A stretch of 23,814 nucleotides of DNA from assembly GCA_030652345.1 (NCBI GenBank), contig JAUSAU010000081.1, positions 1 through 23,814 of the forward strand, read 5' to 3'. Made by a program: the position numbers and the translations under genes. Shown here piece by piece: positions 1-6,078 of the stretch. Position 1 is the first letter of the stretch, and each line of letters opens with the position of its first letter. Origin of the DNA: Coriobacteriia bacterium. Lineage in GTDB: Bacteria; Actinomycetota; Coriobacteriia; Anaerosomatales; PALSA-660. The notes beneath the pieces are model-generated. The model was given only the letters and a program-made list of their open reading frames with translations. It had not been told where the DNA came from and searched no databases.

Positions 1-455
1 TAGGGACGAGCCGTCTCCGATCCCGACAGCGCCGCAGCATCCTCGAACCACACGACAAGCTCGCCCATGCCGGCGGCCGTGGCTGCCTGTACGAGCCGCG
101 CATCTGCTGTCACCACGCGTGCGCCGAGATCTGCGGCCAGCGCGAGGTGGATGCAGTCGTAGACGGGGTGGCCGAGTACCACGGCGAGGCGCAGCGACTC
201 GTCCGCGAGCCGCGGGGTCGCATGCACGATCACCGGTGCGCGCCGCATATCCTTGAGCCGCTCGGCCGCCGCCTCCGGGCTGAGCGTGCCGACGCGCACG
301 TACTTCCACAGTGCGTTCGCGACCTCGAGAACGCACAGGTCCGGGATGTGCAGCGCGGTTCCCGCGTCGGCCAGGATCCTTCGCGCCGCTGCGCTCGTCG
401 GGTGCGGCACGAGCCACCGCACGACCACGCTGGCGTCGACCACCAGATCGCTCAT
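1..455 (-). CDS. vapC: VapC-type PIN-domain ribonuclease toxin (3' end at window edge)
   Basis: I translated this by hand on the minus strand from ATG at 455-453. It gives 151 residues with no internal stop; the last two visible bases are TA, so a stop may sit just outside the window. The fold is a PIN domain: N-terminal VVDASVVVRWL with D7, then LEVANALW with E44, YDCIHLALA with D100 and VVTADARL with D118. These are the four acidic residues that bind Mg2+ in VapC RNases. VapC toxins cleave tRNA or rRNA when their antitoxin is degraded. The start overlaps the VapB stop (ATGA), the usual arrangement for translational coupling. The length is close to a full VapC (about 130-150 residues), so little or nothing is missing. 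The RNA target cannot be read from the sequence. Confidence 0.9.
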   Translation of the reverse strand, partial: MSDLVVDASVVVRWLVPHPTSAAARRILADAGTALHIPDLCVLEVANALWKYVRVGTLSPEAAAERLKDMRRAPVIVHATPRLADESLRLAVVLGHPVYDCIHLALAADLGARVVTADARLVQAATAAGMGELVVWFEDAAALSGSETARP

Positions 456-679
456 CGGGCCCGCGCCTCTCGCACGATGAGTGTCGGATCCTCCGGAGTG
501 CCCAGGTCCTCCGCCTGCCACCCGTCGACGAGCTCGAGGAACTCGTCCCGGGAGTAGCGGGTGGCATCGTCGAGGATCGCTTTGATCTCCGTGGCGACGC
601 TGTGGCCCGCTCGCCGCGCCTTGACCTTCAGCCGTCGCGCGACGTCGGGATCGAGATCCCTGATCAGGATGTCACCCAT
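452..679 (-). CDS. vapB: VapB-type antitoxin (FitA/Phd-like ribbon-helix-helix)
   Basis: A 75-residue protein. The start at 679 was chosen over an upstream in-frame ATG (742) because AAGGAGG (692-686) lies 6 nt before it and the family begins with the beta strand at MGDILIRDL. The N-terminal half (about residues 3-40: ILIRDLDPDVARRLKVKARR, then GHSVATEIKAIL) is typical of ribbon-helix-helix antitoxins of the FitA/VapB type. The C-terminal half, rich in acidic and aromatic residues (EFLELVDGWQ), would wrap and inhibit the PIN toxin. Its stop overlaps the vapC start by 4 nt. Such antitoxins normally autorepress the operon together with the toxin. Confidence 0.88.
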   Translation of the reverse strand: MGDILIRDLDPDVARRLKVKARRAGHSVATEIKAILDDATRYSRDEFLELVDGWQAEDLGTPEDPTLIVREARAR

Positions 680-713
680 GGTGCGCCTCCTTGTGGAGCC
701 AGAAAGTAGCACC

Positions 714-722
714 ATGATATCA
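714..722 (-). promoter_or_regulatory. Possible vapBC -10 box within a TGATATCA palindrome
   Basis: On the minus strand, TATCAT (719-714) resembles a -10 box and lies inside or next to the perfect 8-bp palindrome TGATATCA (715-722), about 35 nt before the vapB start. This is an AT-rich island in GC-rich DNA. VapB complexes often bind palindromes over their own promoter. No convincing -35 was found, so this is a weak call. Confidence 0.28.
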
Positions 723-832
723 CCCGTCCCCGCGCCCTCCATCCCCGCTGCTGCTCGATCATGACAGCCCCTCCTGTCCGGCCCCTATCCGATCTCCGAC
801 CCGCGTCCCGGCCCTCGCATCGGCCTTCGCGC

Positions 833-838
833 TAGAAT
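833..838 (+). promoter_or_regulatory. Possible -10 box for cimA
   Basis: TAGAAT matches the -10 consensus at five of six positions and lies about 46 nt before the chosen cimA start. No clear -35 is present. The rest of the 205-bp divergent gap between vapB and cimA (680-884) holds only this, the vapB signals and the two ribosome-binding sites. Confidence 0.35.
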
Positions 839-884
839 GGGCCACCGCTTCGGCCACGTCGTGCCGGGAGAGAAGGGCGCTCGA

Positions 885-2462
885 ATGGTCACCATCTACG
901 ACACCACGCTGCGCGACGGCACCCAGCGCGAGGGGCTGTCGCTCTCCGTCGAGGACAAGCTGCGCATCGTCGCCCGTCTCGACGACCTGGGCGTCCACTT
1001 CGTCGAGGGCGGCTTCCCCGGCTCGAACCCCAAGGACATCGAGTTCTTCCAGCGCGTCGGCGAACTCGAACTGAAGACGGCCGTGGTCTCGGCGTTCGGC
1101 TCCACGCGCCGCAAGGATGTCGCCTGCGAGGACGATCCCGGCCTCGCGGCCCTGCTCGACTCCGGCTGCGCGGCGATCTGTATCGTCGGCAAGGCGTGGG
1201 ACCTGCACGTCACCGAGGCGCTCAAGGCCACGCTCGATGAGAACCTTGCGATGGTCCGCGAGAGTGTGGCGTACCTCAAGGCGGCGGGCCGCACGGTCTT
1301 CCTCGACGCGGAGCACTTCTTCGATGGCTATCGCGCCAATCCCGACTACGCTGTCGCGGTGTGCGCCGCCGCGGCCGAAGCGGGCGCCGACGCCGTCATC
1401 CTCTGCGACACGAACGGCGGATTCCTGCCTTTCGAGGTCGCGCGCGTCGTGGAGGAACTCGTGCCGCAGGTGGGCGCACCGATCGGCATCCACACGCACA
1501 ACGACTCCGGGTGCGCCGTCGCCAACTCCCTCTCCGCGATCGACGCCGGCTGCACGCACGTCCAGGGCACCGTCAACGGTTACGGCGAGCGCACCGGCAA
1601 CGCGGACCTGACGTCGATCATCCCGGCGCTCGTCCTCAAGATGGGTGACGACTGCGTCACCCGCGACCAGCTGCGCCTGCTCACCGAGGTCAGCCACTTC
1701 GTCGCCGAGACGGCGAACGTCTCGCCGTATCCGCACCAGCCCTACGTCGGCCAGAGCGCCTTCGCGCACAAGGGCGGCCTCCATGCAAGCGCGACCGACC
1801 GGCTCGCCGGCGCCTACGAGCACGCGGAGCCCGCGTCCGTGGGCAACCTCGCGCGCGTGGTCGTCAGCGAGCTGGCCGGACGGGCATCTCTCACGATGAA
1901 GGCCAAGGAGCTCGGCATCGACCTCGAAGGCGATCCGGCCACCGTCGGAGAGCTGCTCGATCAGGTCAAGGACCTCGAGCATCACGGCTACTCGTTCGAG
2001 ACCGCCGACGCCTCACTCGAGATCCTGCTCAAGAAGAAGACGGGCGGCTATCGGCAGTTCTTCAGGCTCGAGTCGTTCCGCTGCATCATGGAGAAGCGCG
2101 AGGACGGCCGGGTCATGACCGAGGCGACGATCAAGGTGTTCGTCGGCGGGCACCGTTTCATCGCCACAGCCGAGGGAAACGGTCCGGTCAACGCACTCGA
2201 CAAGGCGGTCCGCATCGCCATCGGCCGCTTCTACCCGGACCTCGAGCGCATCGAGCTGACCGACTACAAGGTCCGCGTGCTCGACGAGAAGAAGGGGACA
2301 GGCGCCATCACGCGTGTCCTCATCCTCTCGGATGACGGCGACACGAGCTGGGGCACGGTCGGCGTGAGTCAGAACATCATCGAGGCCTCCTGGGAGGCGC
2401 TCGTCGATTCGCTCGAGTACGGGATCGCGCACGGTCCGAGCGGCGGAGAGCCCGCCGGGTAG
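885..2462 (+). CDS. cimA: (R)-citramalate synthase
   Basis: A 525-residue protein that condenses pyruvate with acetyl-CoA to (R)-citramalate, the first step of threonine-independent isoleucine synthesis. The N-terminal DRE-TIM metallolyase barrel opens with YDTTLRDGTQREG (R10, D11), and the metal-binding HTHND motif is at about residues 203-207, followed by VNGYGERTGNADL. The C-terminal third (about residues 385-515) is a LeuA-type allosteric dimerisation domain. The long form with a C-terminal regulatory domain and the GGFPGSNPKD segment fit the CimA subfamily better than LeuA or homocitrate synthase. I chose ATG 885 (GAGAAGG about 8 nt upstream) over ATG 837, because the family begins right at the first barrel strand. 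In this family isoleucine is the usual feedback inhibitor. It stands apart from other ilv/leu genes in this window. Confidence 0.92.
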   Translation: MVTIYDTTLRDGTQREGLSLSVEDKLRIVARLDDLGVHFVEGGFPGSNPKDIEFFQRVGELELKTAVVSAFGSTRRKDVACEDDPGLAALLDSGCAAICIVGKAWDLHVTEALKATLDENLAMVRESVAYLKAAGRTVFLDAEHFFDGYRANPDYAVAVCAAAAEAGADAVILCDTNGGFLPFEVARVVEELVPQVGAPIGIHTHNDSGCAVANSLSAIDAGCTHVQGTVNGYGERTGNADLTSIIPALVLKMGDDCVTRDQLRLLTEVSHFVAETANVSPYPHQPYVGQSAFAHKGGLHASATDRLAGAYEHAEPASVGNLARVVVSELAGRASLTMKAKELGIDLEGDPATVGELLDQVKDLEHHGYSFETADASLEILLKKKTGGYRQFFRLESFRCIMEKREDGRVMTEATIKVFVGGHRFIATAEGNGPVNALDKAVRIAIGRFYPDLERIELTDYKVRVLDEKKGTGAITRVLILSDDGDTSWGTVGVSQNIIEASWEALVDSLEYGIAHGPSGGEPAG

Positions 2463-2589
2463 AGTGCCCCTCGGGACGGGCCGTTCGCGTGCCGTCGAGA
2501 CCCTCTGACGGATTTCCTCGGCGTACGTGAAGGAACGCACATCCCCGCTGGCGAATGTTACATGTGCCGGCGGAATCGGGAGGGTCACC

Positions 2590-3339
2590 ATGAAGGTCGT
2601 CCGCGTGTTCACAGGAGAGGACGTCCGCTACGGTCTTGCGGACGACACCATGATCACGCTCATCTCCGACGAGCCGTTCGCGGCGTGGGAGACCGAGGAC
2701 GCGGTCGCGCTCGCCGGCGCCCGCCTCATGCCGCCGGCGATGCCGACGAAGATCGTGTGCGTCGGTATCAACTACCGCCAGCACGCGGTCGAGATGGGTC
2801 ACGACATCCCCGACGAGCCGGTCATCTTCCTCAAGCCCCCGACCGCGATGAATGCGCCGATGGGCGAGGTCCACATCCCTCCCGGGGTCAAGCAGCTCGA
2901 CTACGAGGGTGAACTCGCCGTCGTCATGGGTCGTCGCGCGCATCGCGTCTCGCCGAACGAAGGGCTGACGCACGTCCTGGGCTACACCTGCGCCAACGAC
3001 ATCACTGCGCGTGACCTGCAGCGCAAGGACGGTCAGTGGACCCGCGCCAAGGGTTTCGACGGCTTCTGTCCGCTCGGCCCATGGGTCGAGACCGACGTCG
3101 ACCCGAGCGACCTGGCGATCGAGACGTACCTCAACGGCGAACTCAAGCAGTCGGCGCGCACGAGCGACATGATCTTCTCGGTGCCGATGATCGTGAGCTT
3201 CGTCAGCCACGTCATGACGCTGCTGCCGGGTGACGTCATCCTGACCGGCACGCCGTCGGGCATCGGCGGGATGCAGTCGGGCGACACGGTCGAGGTGCGC
3301 ATCGAGGGGATCGGCTCGCTCACGAGCCGTATCGTCTAG
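2590..3339 (+). CDS. Fumarylacetoacetate hydrolase family protein
   Basis: A 249-residue protein. The FAH catalytic fold runs from about residue 52 (KIVCVGINYRQH) to the end. Metal ligands are visible as YEGEL (E106, E108) and ANDITARD (D137), and the family signature TGTPSGIG is near the C-terminus. The first 50 residues match the short N-terminal domain common in bacterial members. The start at 2590 is preceded by GGGAGGG (2578-2584, 5 nt spacing); an upstream ATG at 2527 would add 21 residues with no family support. FAHD enzymes include acylpyruvases, fumarylpyruvate hydrolases, 2-hydroxyhepta-2,4-diene-1,7-dioate isomerases and oxaloacetate tautomerases. No aromatic-degradation genes are nearby, so a housekeeping acylpyruvase or oxaloacetate-tautomerase role is as likely as a catabolic one. 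It ends tail to tail with the MFS gene. Confidence 0.88.
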   Translation: MKVVRVFTGEDVRYGLADDTMITLISDEPFAAWETEDAVALAGARLMPPAMPTKIVCVGINYRQHAVEMGHDIPDEPVIFLKPPTAMNAPMGEVHIPPGVKQLDYEGELAVVMGRRAHRVSPNEGLTHVLGYTCANDITARDLQRKDGQWTRAKGFDGFCPLGPWVETDVDPSDLAIETYLNGELKQSARTSDMIFSVPMIVSFVSHVMTLLPGDVILTGTPSGIGGMQSGDTVEVRIEGIGSLTSRIV

Positions 3340-4739
3340 CGCGCGCCGGGTCCTCCGGGCGCGCCCGGCCCCTCGTCGAGGTCGCAGGCGGCCTGCGGCG
3401 AGAGAAGCCCGGGACGCGCCACCAGGACGAGCGCGTAGATCCCGAGCACGACCGCTCCCGCGATCACCGCGTTCGTCGGGCCGATCACCTTGCCAAGCGG
3501 CCCGAACACGATCGAGCTGACCGGCATGAGCCCCATGAACGACACGACGAACAGCGCCATCACGCGCCCGCGCAGCCGGTTGGGAACGCATGACTGGATC
3601 GACGTGTTCATCAGCGACGTCGATGTCAGGAACGCCGCGCCCGCCAGCGCCGAGAACACGAGCGACAGCCAGATGATGCGCGAGAGCGCGAAGGCGACGA
3701 GCAGGACGGCCATCGCGAGCAACGCGTAGCGTACGAGCGGCTCGCGCCGCACGTCCTTGGGCAGTGAGGCGACCACGAGCGCCCCCACGACGGCGCCCAT
3801 CCCGTTCGCCGCCATGAGGTAGCTCACGAGCAGTTTGTCGCCGTGCAGTGCTTTGTCGGCGATGGCGGGCAGCAGCATCATGTACGGCATCCCGAAGATC
3901 GTCATCATCGCGGTGGAGAGGATGAGCACGCCGACCGTGCGGTTCTCTGCGGCGTACGCCAGGCCCGCGGTGAGCGTCTTCCAGGCCCCGTCCCGCTTCG
4001 CTCCGGCGGCCGGCGCCTCGTGCTTCGCAGGGCGGATGACCGCGAGCGCCGCGATGACGAAGATGAAGCTCGCGGCGTTCACGAAGAAGATGTCACCCAT
4101 GCCCGCGCCGAGCAGCAGCAGGCCGCTCGCCGCCAGAGGCCCGAGAAGGCGCGCCGTCTGGAACTGGGCCGCGTTCAGGGCGATCGCGTTGAGCAGGGTC
4201 TCGCGCGGCACGAGGTCCGGCACCATCGACTGCCACGCCGGGAAGGTGAGCGCCGACATGATGCCGCCGAGCAGGCCGATGGCGCTGACCCAGGCGAGGG
4301 CGGTCACGGGTGATGCGTCCGAGAGATGGCCGGTCACGTACAGGCCGCCGAGCGCGACCGCCAGGACGCCCATCGCGACCTGGGACCAGATGAGCAGCTG
4401 TTTGCGATCGACGCGGTCGGCCAGTGCGCCTGCGGGCAGAGCGAGGAAGAGGACCGGGAGCCCCGAGAGGGCATTCACGATGCCGAGGTCGGCCTCCGAC
4501 TTGCGGAACGCGTAGACGACGATGGACAGCGCGTACATCTGCATCCACGAGCCGACGTTGCTGACCAGGGCCCCGCTCCAGAACAGCGAGTAGTCGCGGT
4601 GGCGGAACGCGTCGAAGGTGGTGCCTGTGCGTACGATTTGCGACGAAGGGCCCTCGACATCGGCTTCCAACGTACTCACGCCGACGGAATCGGGATCGAG
4701 CGGTCTCGGGATGTCTGCGGGGTCGTTCGCGGGGGTCAC
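3336..4739 (-). CDS. MFS transporter, MFS_3 / EntS-like efflux family
   Basis: A 467-residue multi-pass membrane protein. The cytoplasmic N-terminus of about 45 residues leads into FDAFRHRDYSLFWSGALVSN, the typical opening of the MFS_3 (enterobactin-exporter-like) family. The loop 2-3 motif appears as GALADRVDRKQLL, and about a dozen hydrophobic segments follow, with the second half resuming around NRTVGVLILSTAMMTIFGMPYMM. The tail is Gly/Pro-rich. The GTG start at 4739 is supported by GGAAGG (4751-4746) 6 nt upstream; longer in-frame extensions up to 5003 look non-coding. A -10-like TAGAAT lies at 4800-4795. The substrate is unknown; the family exports siderophores, macrolides and other small molecules. 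Its stop TAG and that of the facing hydrolase share CTAG at 3336-3339. Confidence 0.88.
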   Translation of the reverse strand: MTPANDPADIPRPLDPDSVGVSTLEADVEGPSSQIVRTGTTFDAFRHRDYSLFWSGALVSNVGSWMQMYALSIVVYAFRKSEADLGIVNALSGLPVLFLALPAGALADRVDRKQLLIWSQVAMGVLAVALGGLYVTGHLSDASPVTALAWVSAIGLLGGIMSALTFPAWQSMVPDLVPRETLLNAIALNAAQFQTARLLGPLAASGLLLLGAGMGDIFFVNAASFIFVIAALAVIRPAKHEAPAAGAKRDGAWKTLTAGLAYAAENRTVGVLILSTAMMTIFGMPYMMLLPAIADKALHGDKLLVSYLMAANGMGAVVGALVVASLPKDVRREPLVRYALLAMAVLLVAFALSRIIWLSLVFSALAGAAFLTSTSLMNTSIQSCVPNRLRGRVMALFVVSFMGLMPVSSIVFGPLGKVIGPTNAVIAGAVVLGIYALVLVARPGLLSPQAACDLDEGPGAPGGPGAR

Positions 4740-4794
4740 GGATGGCCTTCCATCGACGGAGCGTGGGTCAGGCGGCGAGTCGCCGCGCGCAGGG

Positions 4795-4800
4795 ATTCTA
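4795..4800 (-). promoter_or_regulatory. Possible -10 box for the MFS gene
   Basis: On the minus strand, TAGAAT lies about 55 nt before the GTG start of the MFS gene. The inverted repeat at 4820-4837 covers the region where the -35 would be expected or just beyond it. There is no good TTGACA match. Confidence 0.33.
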
Positions 4801-4819
4801 CCCGAGCCGACCCTGTGAC

Positions 4820-4837
4820 CCGCACAATACTGTGCGG
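4820..4837. promoter_or_regulatory. Perfect inverted repeat in the divergent MFS / membrane-protein intergenic region
   Basis: CCGCACA-ATAC-TGTGCGG is a perfect 7-bp dyad with a 4-bp spacer. It sits between the divergent starts at 4739 (minus) and 4931 (plus), just upstream of the TAGAAT candidate for the MFS gene. Size and position fit an operator for a dimeric repressor (TetR/MarR/GntR-like), but no such regulator is encoded nearby. It could also be a chance GC-rich dyad. Confidence 0.45.
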
Positions 4838-4930
4838 TCTGCCGCCGATTGACTTCCGTCATGTCGCGGGCCCGCCGTCGCGTCGTACGCTCGCTCCCGG
4901 ATCGATCGTGACCGCCGGACCGGAGGAACC

Positions 4931-5569
4931 ATGGAAGCCATCGCGACAGCGCACCCGCTCGCGCAGGCGGACGGCTCGCCGCCCCTGCTCGAGACCTACG
5001 CACTCCTCTACGCGTTCACCCTCGTGTGGCTCGCGGCCTCAGTAGCCGGACTGGCCTTCTGGCCGCTGTACTCCAACGCCGCCGGCTATACGGCCGTGAT
5101 CGCGGCGCCGCCGGTCCTGGGGATCGTCTCGCTCATGCTCACCGACCGCCCGCTGGCGGGATGGCGCTCCCTGTTGGTGCGTACGGGGCTGCTCGTCGTG
5201 CTCGGTGTCGCGGGGAGCGTGACGGTGATGTTCGTGGGCATGCTCTTCCTTCCGCTGGTGACCGGTGGCCTCGCGGATCATCTCGCTGCGTTCGGACCGG
5301 TCTGGATCGCGGGGTTCCTTGTCGTCGCGGCCCCGCTCGTCCCGGTGCTCCTGCGTGTGTCGCGGCGCGGTGAGTGGGTGCGTGCCGCTGTGCTCGTCAT
5401 CGCGCTCGCACTCGTCGCGGTGGCGTTGTACCTCACCGTGGCGCCCGGTGCGCCGCTGCTCGGACTGCTGCGCAAGGACCAGGCGTCCTTCCTCTTCGGG
5501 GGCCTGACGTGGTACATCCCTGCGCTCGGTGTCGCGGGCGCGGTCTGCCGCCGCATCGGGTTCGCCTGA
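4931..5569 (+). CDS. Hypothetical multi-pass membrane protein
   Basis: A 212-residue protein with about six hydrophobic segments, at roughly residues 25-46, 53-70, 82-108, 120-142, 150-172 and 190-206. There is no signal peptide and no catalytic motif that I recognise. The start has GGAGG 4 nt upstream. A short charged stretch (SRRGEW) separates the fourth and fifth helices. It is divergent from the MFS gene and followed by a 207-nt gap, so it looks monocistronic. I do not recognise the family. Codon choice (strong G/C at third positions) matches the neighbours. Confidence 0.75.
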   Translation: MEAIATAHPLAQADGSPPLLETYALLYAFTLVWLAASVAGLAFWPLYSNAAGYTAVIAAPPVLGIVSLMLTDRPLAGWRSLLVRTGLLVVLGVAGSVTVMFVGMLFLPLVTGGLADHLAAFGPVWIAGFLVVAAPLVPVLLRVSRRGEWVRAAVLVIALALVAVALYLTVAPGAPLLGLLRKDQASFLFGGLTWYIPALGVAGAVCRRIGFA

Positions 5570-5583
5570 GGACCGCCAGCCGG

Positions 5584-5597
5584 CGAACGCCCGTTCG
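5584..5597. promoter_or_regulatory. LexA-like SOS box candidate
   Basis: CGAACGCCCGTTCG contains GAAC-N4-GTTC, the core of the Gram-positive/actinobacterial LexA operator. It lies 15 nt after the membrane-protein stop and 180 nt before yerC-dnaE. A second near-dyad, GAAC-GCG-GTTC with a 3-nt spacer, is at 5623-5633. The rest of the 207-nt gap (5570-5776) shows no clear -35/-10 pair, only a TACCAT hexamer at 5720-5725. LexA binding is inference. Confidence 0.38.
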
Positions 5598-5776
5598 TCG
5601 GAAACTCCGCGCAGGAACGTCGGAACGCGGTTCGAGGGGAGTGCCGCACGGGTCCGCCCGCCTGTCGAGAGGGGTGCTCCGCTCGCCGTGGCGCACCGCT
5701 CCGTGTCGTGGCTCGGTGCTACCATCACATCGGTATCCCGCCCGTACGCCGCGACCCCTGGAGTGATCGCCGAACC

Positions 5777-6073
5777 ATGGCTGACGACCGCCTCCGCACC
5801 CCTGACGTGGACCGCCTCATCGAGGCTCTGCTCACGCTCGAGAACCCCGATGATGTCTACGCCTTCCTGCAGGATGTCGCGACCGTGCGGGAGATCCACG
5901 ACATGGCACAGCGCCTCGCCGTGGCCCGCATGCTGGCGGCCGGCGAGCATTACGACACGGTCCGGGACGCGACGGGCGCCTCGACCACGACGATCTCACG
6001 CGTGAGCCGCTGCCTGAACTACGGGGCCGACGGCTACCGTACTGTCATCGCCCGTCTCGACGGGGCGGAGTAG
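5777..6073 (+). CDS. yerC: YerC/YecD family TrpR-related DNA-binding protein, candidate HisR repressor
   Basis: A 98-residue all-helical protein of the TrpR superfamily. The segment TVREIHDMAQRLAVARML (about residues 36-53) and the helix-turn-helix YDTVRDATGASTTTISRVSRCLNYG (given here only by its ends, Y59 to G83) are the YerC hallmark. I chose ATG 5777, with GGAGTGAT about 9 nt upstream, over ATG 5708, because the shorter form equals the family length of about 100 residues. It does not have the TrpR tryptophan-operon context. To my knowledge, comparative work on Gram-positive bacteria has assigned YerC proteins as repressors of histidine genes (HisR). Here it is encoded 3.6 kb upstream of a his operon with a dyad-rich leader, which supports that role. 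It precedes dnaE by 5 nt and is probably cotranscribed with it. Confidence 0.88.
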   Translation: MADDRLRTPDVDRLIEALLTLENPDDVYAFLQDVATVREIHDMAQRLAVARMLAAGEHYDTVRDATGASTTTISRVSRCLNYGADGYRTVIARLDGAE

Positions 6074-6078
6074 CGCCC

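Noticed and set aside
686..716. GTGCTACTTT on the minus strand near vapB, identical to ten bases in the his operator
   Set aside because: Only one half of the dyad is present and there is no functional link between vapBC and HisR; a ten-base match between AT-richer patches can arise by chance.
759..1985. 408-codon minus-strand open frame opposite cimA
   Set aside because: Mirror frame of cimA with no recognisable motif.
2492..2511. Hairpin CCGTC-N10-GACGG followed by ATTTCC after cimA
   Set aside because: Short stem, long loop and only three T residues; not convincing as a terminator.
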